Part shown: one piece after another, positions 1 to 10,489 of the stretch
How positions within the stretch are numbered: the first letter of the stretch is position 1
Layout: each line of letters begins with the position of its first letter
Assembly (NCBI GenBank): GCA_947172415.1
Contig: OX359199.1
Location: 6,773,884 to 6,837,883, forward strand
Source: Chondrosia reniformis
Lineage: Eukaryota > Porifera > Demospongiae > Chondrillida > Chondrillidae
DNA: 64,000 bases
Direction: 5' to 3'
Notes under the pieces: model-generated
What the model saw: only the letters and a program-made list of their open reading frames with translations
The model's database searches: none
What the model was told of the DNA's origin: nothing
Translations under genes and position numbers: made by a program

Positions 1-17
1 GAGGATAAGACACTTAC

Positions 18-865
18 ATAGACCTGTCCCCCCTAGGGTAGGGGGGGCATGGCTCCACAGGATACGGTCCCATTAGCGGTGGCTGTCCATTGCTTATAAC
101 CTGGTGATGTGAGCGGTGGGCAAGTGTCCCACATCCAGCTGACACCAGACTGAGACCGGTTGTGGACACTGGAGTGATAGGTGGCTCCGGAGGAGACTGA
201 GGGTAGTGGGACAGCTCGTGAGGCATAGGTCCCACTAAGTGTGGCCGCTGGAAGCACGTCTGCACTGGGCTCACATAGGACTGGACTTGCGACTCCTGGG
301 TCCAAACAGACTGCACATTGTCAAGAGTGGATGGTTGGATGATTAGTGGATGGAGACCATTAATCTGACCATACGCATTGTGGCTGCTACACGGAGAGGA
401 GATACGTCATATTTCTTTGTGTCAATATGCATATACATGGGCTGATAGCAGTGACAGGAGTCAAGGTAATTATCATATCTCGACCCGTTCACATTAGATA
501 CAAACACGTCTTCCCTTTAATGGAAATTGGCTTTTATCGCTCTCCCATACCGTTTGAACATCACCAGGGATACTCGTAGCGTATTATTCCTTTAATGCTT
601 CGGTGCAACTAGCTGTGCAGCGCAACTAGCAAAACACTGTATGGAAGCTGCTCGTGTGTAGAGAAGATCACTTACGTGGCCTGGAAGTGCTGAGGGTGTT
701 CGTCGTACTCAGCCGGTGTCTGTGGACGGGAATGAACTCCATATAAATTAGCCCGCAATAACCTAGCTAGCTGGTAAAACAATTAAGCGGTATACTCACC
801 AGGGGCGTGGGAAAGCGAGTCACCAATAGCTCTTGACACATATTTCTATTTCCGTACGTAGTCAT
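18..865 (-). CDS. Unidentified proline-rich protein, 5' part of gene (runs off left edge)
   Basis: Three exons join in frame on the minus strand: 865-800 (starts MTTYGNRNMC), 719-676 and 386-18. All have GT-AG borders, and the last donor is a strong GTAAGT at 17-12, so the gene continues beyond the window. The joined product reads ...FPTPL-TPAEYDEHPQHFQA-TSHNAYGQINGLHP... and then becomes rich in Pro, Ser, His and Gln. There is no signal peptide, membrane segment or known fold. This composition is common in activation or linker regions of transcription factors, but no DNA-binding domain lies in the window, so I name no function. The start is the first ATG of the open frame in the exon nearest PTCD3. 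The exon model rests on frame and splice consistency only. Confidence 0.5.
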
Positions 866-1032
866 TTTAATACAGTCACTAGTATATCTTATCTTGTCCT
901 TTTTCTGAATCTTCGCTCATCCTGGGCGAATATATAGCCTGTCTGATAATGATATTCATTACCCAAGACTTTGGAGCCCTTGCATGTTAAAAATGGCTTA
1001 CGTATACTGGATCTTCAGTGCAGCAAGCAAAA
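866..1032. promoter_or_regulatory. Divergent promoter region between the proline-rich gene and PTCD3
   Basis: The two start codons lie head to head about 170 bp apart, so one short region must hold both core promoters and 5' UTRs. I see no clear TATA box. A bidirectional promoter is inferred from geometry alone. Confidence 0.35.
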
Positions 1033-4000
1033 ATGTACACTCTACTGCTCGACAGTGGCGTCCGAAATCTTGGTCCCTGCTATGGTATGTATCTAAGATT
1101 TACAGTCGATTCTTCTATAATAATTATTGACTCAGTGCGGAGCTGTTAATTTGATATGTCGATTGGCTTTTTAGGATCTGTATGATTAAATATTATATTT
1201 ATCGACAGAAAGGTGTTTCCGTGAAATAGGTTTCGCTGCTACAGTGAACAAATGGAAGAGAAGAAATCGAAAGCCAGCAAATATGATAATGGTTGGAGTT
1301 CACGCATAGTTTTATCACAAGTGTTTTTGTCGTTATACTTTCCTTGTTTAAAACTGTGTCACATAAATTACAAGTTTTGCATTTTATTTGTGTGAACAAA
1401 CAAGCTATATCTTTATCTTGGTTGACCCACCAAAAAGATATTCCTTGAATAGGCTGTATGCCTATTTCTATATAGCATGCCTTGGGGGAGGGAGTGGGAC
1501 TGCTGAGGGGACTTTCCCCTCTCCTTCCCTCAGCAAAGCCCTGTATCTGTGAGGTTAATGAAACATTCATATAGAATAGACTAAAACATTTTGTGGAATT
1601 TAAAGTAACTTTGACTGAAGTCGAATAATGCACCGGAAGTGTCGCTTCTTGCATATACCTAGTGGTTCATACACAGTTTGTATATGTATTTTATAATTCC
1701 CTTGAATGCACATGTGTTCTCAATGTCTCCTTGCCACTGTAGATGCAACCATTCCAGCTGCCCCCTCCCCACCACACAGAGATCACATGGTACCAAAACG
1801 GTGAGTATTGAAATATTTCCAACTCTTTTCATCAAATCTTTTCTGTGATTGACTTAACATTGACTGAACCTTTGGATGTGTTTAATGAAGTAGTTCCATG
1901 CTAGTCCAGTTCAACTGCTAATGAAGTAGTTCCATGCTAGTCCAGTTCAACTGCTAATGAAGTAGTTCCATGCTAGTCCAGTTCAACTGCTAATGAAGTA
2001 GTTCCATGCTAGTCCAGTTCAACTGCTAATGAAGTAGTTCCATGCTAGTCCAGTTCAACTGCTAATGAAGTAGTTCCATGCTAGTCCAGTTCAACTGCTA
2101 ATGAAGTAGTTCCATGCTAGTCCAGTTCAACTGCTAAGTGCCAGAGAGAAAAACTTGTAATATTCAACCTGGTGAATATATTGAATGTCACTTGGAACAT
2201 TTTCACCATAAATAAAGTTCGTTCATCGATTATTTGTTTTACAAGTGTGAACTAGGGACGGGATGGCACAAGTGAGTGTTAGGGGATGGGATGGCACAAG
2301 TGAGTGTTAGGGGATGGGATGGCACAAGTGAGTGTTAGGGGATGGGACGGTACAAGTGAGTGTTAGGGGATGGGATGGTACAAGTGAGTGTTAGGGGATG
2401 GGATGGTACAAGTGAGTGTTAGGGGATGGGACGGCACAAGTGAGTGCTAGGGGACAGCGTATAAGGGGAGGTTGGAGTGAAATAAGGCAGGATGTGGTCA
2501 AAGGTTGTTATGATCTAGATCTTGAAAATATATTTGTACACAAACTAGTGAATAAGGCTTCCGCCAGCCAACATATAGTCTTGCCAAAATGTTTCCCTGG
2601 AAGGAGTGGACAGGACTTATCAGTGGTAACAAGGTATTAATGGATGAAACGTGAGAGACTGTGTGCTGTTATCTCCACAGCAAGGTGGAGTCACTTCCAG
2701 AAGTGAATTGGACCTTCCTTTAATGGAATTAATACTTTAATGGAGCTTTTAGTGACAGGTGGTCCTTAGGATAATGGGAAGGGGAAAACCCTGATATATC
2801 GCCACACCTTTTGAGGTGTATGGTGACCTATATTGGCTTTGCTTCTAATCTTTAAGGCTGTCTCACCACGAGATGACACCATCTAGGTGGAATGTGAAGT
2901 ATGCCCCCTGGACACAATATCCATATACCTCTGAGGTTGTTCATCTACAAATATCCCAGTGCACCAAAATATTTTGCATCAAACGTAAGAGTTGTGGTTT
3001 TGAAGAGATATGATGAGAGAGTGCTAGGGTACTGTGTTATTTTGTGTTCTAGATAATGTAATGACACAGGCAGGTATCAATCTGCTTTTTCTCAAAGTGG
3101 AGCTTGTTTTAGCATTTCAGTCACACTAATATTACTACAGTCCATAGATCCATTAAGTTACATTGCTGTGCAACGTTCATAAATACCACTCCACTTGGTG
3201 TTGGTGCATCAGTGAGGTAAAGGCTAATCTTTGTTTTGTTATATAGGGATCCTTTGGCGGTGCTGAAGGCTCTCAGTAATACTGTCGGTGAAGTAAGCAC
3301 TGCACTAGTATGCATACAAAGTGTTTTGAAACTTTCTACCAATATTGCAAAGTAAAGCTGAGGGAGTATAAAACTTGTATGTTTTGCTGAACTGTCATAC
3401 CAACCCATCCATAACACTTGACAGAGTGTTAATTTCCTTTTCAGTTGGAGCATGAGCTCAAGCTGGGTCGCAGTTTAGCTGATCCGCTGGCTCCCAAGAA
3501 CAGACGGGAGCATATGGAGTTCTTGATGGCTCTTGAGTCAGGCAAGAAGGCAGGGGACTATTTCATAGAACGCTGGCCCAAGATGTTTACTGCTCGCCAA
3601 CGTGAACCAGTAAGTGAACTCTTTCAAAAGTTAATTTGTTGAATAATTTGCCTAGGTATCAAATATTTCCACAAATGGGTGTAAATTAGGAAGTTGGTAA
3701 TAGTGACTTTATTCCAAGAAAAGTGCACTTTCATAAATGATACATACCCTGTGAACACAGGATGTGTATTGGCAGTGTCATTCCCTACAGCTTCAGGCCC
3801 TGAATTAGTTATATCAAACAAAATGTCTTTTTTGTCAAGTCTCAAATGTGCTATTACTATGACAGAGTGAGATATGATCTGATACGATCCTCACCACATG
3901 TCATTGGATGTTACTAATTCAAGTGTACAGTTCCCAAAATGAAGTTCACTGTAGGTACGAATGACAGCTCTGCAGTGTAGACCACATTGTTGTGAATTTA

Positions 4001-7000
4001 CTCTTTTCCTTGACCCCCATCAGCTAGTGTGGCCTTATGAAATACGTACATCCCATATATTGAAATGACTGACACTGTGCTCCCCATACCGCCCATAGTC
4101 TCTGATAAGACCAGCTAATCAGTTATTCTTTGACTTCCTGTAGGACCCCAGAGCTACCCTCAAAGGTTGGAGGGGAACAGATGAAGAGAATCTAAAAAGT
4201 CTGTTCCTCAATGCAAGCTTAGTATCTGATGCAAAAGGCTTCTAGTTCTGCCATCCTTATTTATATTTAGGTCTCATTGAAAAGAGGAGGACACAAAAAG
4301 CTTTAAAAGTCTATCAATACATTTTAGCAAAGGGTCAGGTTTCCTATCTTGTATTGTAGACCAGTTGTTTATATTGAGGGGCTTTATTTCAAATGGAATG
4401 AAGCTGCTTTGTGCCTTTTGTATCAGTTTAGTCATCTTGACATCTTGTGTTACAGGTGGATCAGTGTCACTGGACACTCAGAACAGTCTGCTTCGCCTGC
4501 TAGCATACTATGGATGGGGCAACTCCAAGAGACTTACTAAGGGAGACAAGGCAGATTCACAAGACCTTGACAGCAAAGAGGAAATACAGATTGACCCTGT
4601 AGAGAGTGAGACCACCTTTGCTATTAGTGCTGTAGACTGAGATCATTAAGTTAGTGTCAGGTAGTTTATGTATCTATTCAGATGTTGAGGTTTCAAATTG
4701 ACTGTTTTATCAAAAGGACCTTTTAAGCATTGCTTAGCCACAAAAAAGACTTATTAATTACTCTCTTTCAATTTTATCCATTTAGAAGACCTGGTGATGG
4801 AGAGTGTAATAGAATCAGATGTAGTATCTGTCACAGAAGGTACTCCAGAGGCATCTGTCACAGTAGGTACTCCGGAGGCAGCTATCACAGTAGGTACTCC
4901 GGAGGCAGCTATCACAGAAGGTACTCCGGAGACATCTGTCACAGAAGGTACTCCGGAGGCAGCTATCACAGAAGGTACTCCGGAAGAAGTTATTTCCCCT
5001 CCAGCTCCAGATGATAAAAAACAGTTACCAACCCAGCAACCGCTGCTTGAATCTGTCTGGAGGTATGTACATCTCATTTCCTGAATCCTTTAACTTGTAA
5101 TTCCAATTCCAGTGAATTTTATATACTGTGAATATGCAGGTTCATTGACATGAATGTTACCATCCTGTAATGACCATTCAATAATTTTACATTGATGTAT
5201 TGGGAATCTTAATTAACTGTGTATGGGTGTACATACGTATGTAGTTTAAAAAATGAGGCAGAGGCATTTTTTGAGAAAATGTCAGAGAAAGATGGAGGCA
5301 CCTATGATGCCATGATACCCGCTATGGTTAAGGTACATGATTATCATTACTTCTGTTCATGGATAATTATTCCTTGTGTACGTACATGTGATAGTTTAAA
5401 GCTTACAAGAGGGCATTTCAGATGTATGAAGAACTCAGAAAGCTAGGATATCAAGGTGAGTCCCCTCTCTGCATACATCTAGTTGACTGTAGTAAGGTGA
5501 AGCTGTTAAGAGTAGAACAGCTTGGATGTTTGCACATAATTGAGAATTGTGCTCAGTAGAAGATGATATTAAACACTTGCACCCTTACAGCAAGTAGAGA
5601 GAGTTACAACTCTTTGTTAAGTGCTCTGCAGCTCAATAAGAAAGGAAAGAAGAAGGAGGAGTGGAACAAGGCCAAGGTACCATTGTGTCTCTCCTTAGCT
5701 CTCATAATGCTGACGTTGACAAATTGTGCGTGAACTGTACTTCCTTCCCAATCGCTGAGGTTAACCTTTTCCTTTGTCTACTAGGATTTGGTCATGAATA
5801 TGGCCGATGCACCCATGGTACAACCTGATGCCGGTATGATGTGATGGTAAATACTGGTTTGTAAATGTCTGACTTATTTCAAATTGTTTTTGTTTAGCAA
5901 CTTTTAACATTCTTCTTCAACTGTGCACATCCAAGGAAGAAGCATCTAAGGAGACAGCCCTGATGGTTATGGAAGATATGAAGTACTTGGGGATAGGTGA
6001 GTGGGTGTACTAGCGAATTGGGGTGTGGCTTCCAGCTGGGGGTGTGGCTTCCAGCATGGGGGTGGGCTCTTCAACCATATAAGTATTTTTATTTTTTAGT
6101 TTGGTAATTCTGTTCTATTGTTTGCAGAACCAAATTTAACGACATTTTTGAGATTATTACAAGTCTACTGGCCTCACTGTGAGTTGTATGTCCTTGCATT
6201 CTTCCAACTAGTGATTACGTTCTCATTCATATTATTGCAGTGGATGGATCAATATTGTATGATATCATTGATCATATTGAAAATAATGATACTATACTCA
6301 CCATCCAAGAGCCCGATGACAGTTAGTGACACATGTACCAAACTGATGATGACCATACCCTGGCTTATCTCCCACCAATTGTGTAGTCCAATTCTTTACG
6401 GCTGCGATCAGCACTGCCCGGGTGCTGAGAGATATAAACCTATCAATGAGGATAAAGAACTTGGCTGAGAAACATGGTTGGCTATTAACTCAAAATGTAG
6501 AGTTCTTTCTGTTAGTCAATTCATCCTTGGCAAAATTGATATTATGTCAACATAATTTTGTCTATTGTTTTTGTAAAGGAGTCACTACCTCCTCACTCTC
6601 TGCAATGAACCAGACATGAGTAAGGTGATATCGGAGTACAATCACTATGTCCCTAAGGTAGGTGGATTTGGATTTAGAAATATTAATAGAATTGGTTATG
6701 GCAAAGATGTTACTCAGTTTTGCCATTTCCTGTAGCTCTATGTACCAAGAGAATGGATCTACGTGACACTATTGAAAAGGTGTGATGAGAATTCTAATCC
6801 AGATCAAGCTATTGCATACATGAAAGGTAAATCAGATGTTTACATACATATACATGTCTTTCAGTTAATAATCACTATCAACTCAATGATCAACTAGTGT
6901 TGATGTCACGTTTCTTTATTGTTAGATGTACAAAAGTTTCATGTAAGGATAAAGACACTAGGTATCTTTAGATATTTCTTTGGAGCTCTGTCAGGAGACC

Positions 7001-9314
7001 TAGACCCTGAGGTATTCTCCTCTCACTCCTAACCTGTGTCACTCCTGTATATACACTGTGTCACTCCTGTATGTACACTGTGTCACTCCTGTATATACAC
7101 TGTGTCACTCCTGTATATACACTGTGTCACTCCTGTATATACACTGTGTCACTCCTGTATGTACACTGTGTCACTCCTGTATATACACTGTGTCACTCCT
7201 GTATATACACTGTGTCACTCCTGTATATACACTGTGTCACTCCTGTATATACACTGTGTCACTCCTGTATATACACTGTCACTCCTGTATACACACTGTG
7301 TCACTCCTGTACACATACTGTCACTCCTGTATACACACTATGTCACTCCTGTATGCACACTGTGTCACTCCTGTATACACACTGTGTCACTCCTGTATAT
7401 ACACTGTGTCACTCCTGTACACACAATGCATATGCTCACTCCCAACACTAACATTCTCTCACCCTGGCCCTATAACCTGTGATACTTCTGTATGCATACT
7501 GTGTTTGTATTCTGTTTACTGCACCAGAAGCTATCACTCTACTCTAAGGAAATGGAGAGGGCATGGAGGTTTTCCCAGATATGTCACATCAAGTAAGTGA
7601 ACTCAGTCTGGGGTTATATACCAGAGCTGTGTTCTTATTGTCCCTTTTCCGCAGACCTACATCCTTCATTATTGGGCAGCTAGTCAGAATATCCTGTTTA
7701 ACAAAGGACATGCACAAAGCCAGGTAAGTTTAAGGTATAAGTCGTCACATATATATATGGTCAACTGAATGTGGGGCAAGTTGTGTTGTACATGCGAAAG
7801 TAGTTTTCGAAACGCATGGTTAATAACGCAACTGTACAAAATGGCTGGTAATAAGGCTTCGAACTTTCGTCGCTATTCATTGCGGCTCTCTAGAGGCAAC
7901 CTTGAGTGGAAAGGGCATATGTTCAAGAAATTATATAGACGGTATATGATTGCAACTGTACTTTATAAAAGGCGAATAATGAAGAGGAAAAAACGCCGAA
8001 AGATTGAAAATGTTTCGGAGCTAACGGCAACTACTTGTCCAAACACGCTGTGCGGCGGTTTAGCTGAAAGTAAAGCAGCCACCAAAGCGAATTCAATTAA
8101 GGCGACTTCATCTTTTGCTCAGAAACTTCAGTCTAAGCTAGATGCTGGACGGTTTCGTTGGATAAATGAGCAGTTGTACACGTCCACTGGTAGAAAATCG
8201 GCCGAACTGTTCAAAGGCGATCTGTCGCTCTATCAGGTGTACCACAAGGGGTTTGCAGCCCAGGTCGACCAATGGCCAGTTAACCCTCTGGACCACGTGA
8301 TCCAGTATGTAAGAGCTCTACCAAAGGATGACGTCATAGCTGATCTTGGATGCGGGGAGGGTAGGCTGGCGGAAGAAGTGCGTCAGAAGGTGCTTTCCTT
8401 TGATCTTGTAGCTTCAAAGAAGCACATCGTTGCATGTGATATGGCCCATCTACCACTGTCAAAGGAGTCGGTGGACGTAGTCATATTTTGCCTTTCACTG
8501 ATGGGAACCAATCTTTCCGATTTTTTGGAGGAATCTTGGCGAATACTAGTGCTAGGTGGAACACTCAAGGTTGTAGAAGTTGTGAGCAGAATAAAGAATA
8601 GAAAAGTTTTTGTAAAACAAGTTGAAGGTTTTGGATATAAGAAGACAAAAAGTAATCTACTGAATAAAATGTTTATTGATTTGGAATTCAGAAAGACAGA
8701 ACGCACAAACAATAAAATTGCAGCTAATATCTCATTAAATCCATGTTTATATAAAAAACGATAATTTTTGATTAAATATGACAATTTTTATGAATATTTT
8801 AATCCAAAATTGTGAAAATTGGTATAAGATAAATTACAAGGAAAGTTGGTAGTTTGAATAAAATTTATATAAGTTGAATGTTTACCTTACTATGGAAGTT
8901 TTTTGAATGGCATTTAGGTTTATATTTTGTTTTCCCTTTAACATTCTCTCTATGTAATATAATTATTCTAACTTTATAGGGAAACATATGATTTATACAA
9001 GCAGTTTAAGATTGAGCCGTCGTAAGTTTACTTTCTGTGTTGTGTTTTTTCTTATTTCTAATTGTTCAGAATTCACATGTAGCTTCAAGGCTTTGGCCTC
9101 GCTGCTTTCGGCATATGCTGATGAGAAAGATAGGGACAATGTCATGGTTAGCTGAAGTGAAAGGTTTATGTGTGTGTACATACAACTAATGCAACTTGCC
9201 ACTTCCATACAGACCACTTTACAGGAAATGAAAAAATGTGGTTTCCGTATGACACCGAATGACATAAGAGCTTTTGTACTAGACAAAATGGACCTCTCAG
9301 AAGACGACAGGTAG
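1033..9314 (+). CDS. PTCD3: PTCD3 / mS39, mitoribosomal small-subunit pentatricopeptide protein
   Basis: Multi-exon gene for the PPR protein of the mitochondrial small ribosomal subunit (mS39), which in mammals sits near the mRNA entry side. Telltale exons are DPLAVLKALSNTVGE (3247-3292), 3446-3609, SLDTQNSLLRLLAYYG (from 4456), NEAEAFFEKMSEKDGGTYDA (5245-5332), then short PPR-helix exons to a stop at 9314. These align in order with the vertebrate protein, including its SLETTNSLLDLLCYYG and NNAERIFSLMPEK segments. The N-terminus is uncertain. The frame joining exon 1 (donor 1085) to exons 2 and 3 starts at 1033, whereas an overlapping frame from 984 or 993 looks more like a mitochondrial presequence but does not join in phase. 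Introns carry three minisatellites, one exon carries a 27-bp repeat, and one intron (7724-8979) contains RRP8. Confidence 0.85.
1884..2135. repeat. 36-bp minisatellite, 7 copies (PTCD3 intron)
   Basis: Seven virtually identical 36-bp units containing AATGAAGTAGTTCCATGC lie in the intron between 1800 and 3247. The near-absence of divergence implies recent expansion or homogenisation. Confidence 0.95.
2255..2453. repeat. 28-bp G-rich minisatellite, about 7 copies (PTCD3 intron)
   Basis: Units of about 28 bp contain GGGATGGCACAAGTGAGTG. They differ mainly at GATGG/GACGG and CACA/TACA. Each unit also holds a GTGAGTG donor-like string, although none is expected to be used. Confidence 0.9.
4832..4990 (+). 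repeat. 27-bp coding minisatellite inside PTCD3, about 6 copies
   Basis: The period is 27 bp and stays in the reading frame, giving repeats of GTPEA followed by A/S, I/V, T and E/V. It sits in a linker between PPR segments and encodes a low-complexity, probably disordered loop. Copy changes add or remove nine residues without a frameshift. Confidence 0.85.
7033..7432. repeat. 22-bp minisatellite, about 18 copies (PTCD3 intron)
   Basis: Units of TGTCACTCCTGTATATACAC plus two bases fill most of the intron after the exon ending LSGDLDPE. Degenerate units with deletions (about 7275-7340) interrupt the array. All long open frames here are repeat artefacts. Confidence 0.95.
7841..8764 (+). CDS. 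RRP8: RRP8 / nucleomethylin, rRNA-processing methyltransferase (single exon, nested)
   Basis: A 307-residue protein of the RRP8 family, nucleolar SAM-dependent methyltransferases that make m1A in large-subunit rRNA. Visible landmarks are a basic N-terminus (KRRIMKRKKRRK) suited to nucleolar targeting, then AGRFRWINEQLYTSTGRKS, the SAM-binding motif I ADLGCGEGRLAEEV near residue 167, CDMAHLPLSKESVDVVIFC followed by LSLMGTN, and the family ending NPCLYKKR. All are in the usual order. I chose the ATG at 7841 (MAGNKAS, AAAATGG context) over the in-frame ATG at 7769, whose extension is not conserved. The gene has no introns and lies wholly within the PTCD3 intron 7724-8979 on the same strand, with about 117 bp upstream and 215 bp downstream for its own signals. 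A retrocopy origin is possible. Confidence 0.93.
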   Translation: MAGNKASNFRRYSLRLSRGNLEWKGHMFKKLYRRYMIATVLYKRRIMKRKKRRKIENVSELTATTCPNTLCGGLAESKAATKANSIKATSSFAQKLQSKLDAGRFRWINEQLYTSTGRKSAELFKGDLSLYQVYHKGFAAQVDQWPVNPLDHVIQYVRALPKDDVIADLGCGEGRLAEEVRQKVLSFDLVASKKHIVACDMAHLPLSKESVDVVIFCLSLMGTNLSDFLEESWRILVLGGTLKVVEVVSRIKNRKVFVKQVEGFGYKKTKSNLLNKMFIDLEFRKTERTNNKIAANISLNPCLYKKR

Positions 9315-10489
9315 AGATTTATAATATATATACTGTGAGCAACATGTTAGGATAACTGTATATAGGATAGAAATGCATATAGTAATTAGACATTTATTTA
9401 TACTTCATGACTCTTTACAAGATGTCATCATCATTGGACTCTGGACTCTCCACCATCTTTTGGTGAGGGGAGGGAGACTCTGGTACCCATTAAGTGAACT
9501 TTGGTTTCACCCATTAGCTCATTGAGCTCCTCAGGAGACATGAGTGGGTGGGGTAACTCCAGATTCCAATTATGCTGATATCTAAACATTTGATCTTAAA
9601 ATTACCATTTTTTCATGATGTTATACGTTAAATATGGTTTTAAGGTCTGTATAGTCACATCTACATATTAATATATTGTGTATACGTGTATAGTTTGGCA
9701 GTTCATCAAATGTTCTTTAACAGAAGTAGTGGAGAACATATTCCTTGGAATAATCAGAACTAGTTCATTGCTTATTACAGTGCATGCATACTTAACCTGT
9801 CACCTTTTATTTATATAATTGAAGTATTATACTATACAATATAAATTATTCATTCATGCATCAGACTATATACTCTGTTATACACTTACGTATATATTAC
9901 AACTACATGATACAGTATATAAAAGTATGTTACAGTACTACAAGTCTTTTCTGCAACTGCATAAATGAATCCTTGTCATCAATGGCTACATGCACCCCTA
10001 ACTTATGTTACCTATAAACCTGATGAAGCCCGAGAAGGGTGAAACGTATTGAAGTTACTTGAAGTGAATTAGACATGTGTTAAAAGTCCTAATAATTTCA
10101 GGGTTTCCAAATTTTTAAAGATAGAAAGTGTATCCATAAAGTAGCTAACATTGGGATGAATAACATTAGGGGTGCATTTGAATGTTGGATATGAAGCCAC
10201 TACTGTATGTTCGTCACTGGTTGCTGCTATGCCAGATGGGTGCTCCAATGTATTAGGGAGGGGACAGCGAGGGTGTGTCTTACAGCAGCCCTATAGCTAG
10301 TTACACAAAATAAGAGTCATAGGCCCTTTGTATCTCTTTAGCTTGCTTCGAAATCGACAAATGTTTATTGAATGGTTTAAAACAGGAGGGTGGGATATAT
10401 ATAGGTTAAATACAGTGTAATATTTAAATAATAAGTGTACAAGGCAAATAGTGTGGATTGAAATTTGTCAAGTATAAAAAATCAATGCC
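9315..10489. other. Intergenic 3' region between convergent PTCD3 and CIMIP2-like genes
   Basis: I find no convincing coding exon. The region is AT-rich. At 10020-10056 it holds a dispersed-repeat motif (TGATGAAGCCCGAGAAGG followed by TGAAACGT). A stretch near 9530-9552 (GGAGACATGAGTGGGT) recurs with changes near 59292-59307, suggesting old repeat debris. Confidence 0.6.

Noticed and set aside
7036..7600. 180-residue ORF repeating SLLYIHCVTPVYTLCH
   Set aside because: 22-bp minisatellite in a PTCD3 intron; no homology and the reading frame is an artefact.
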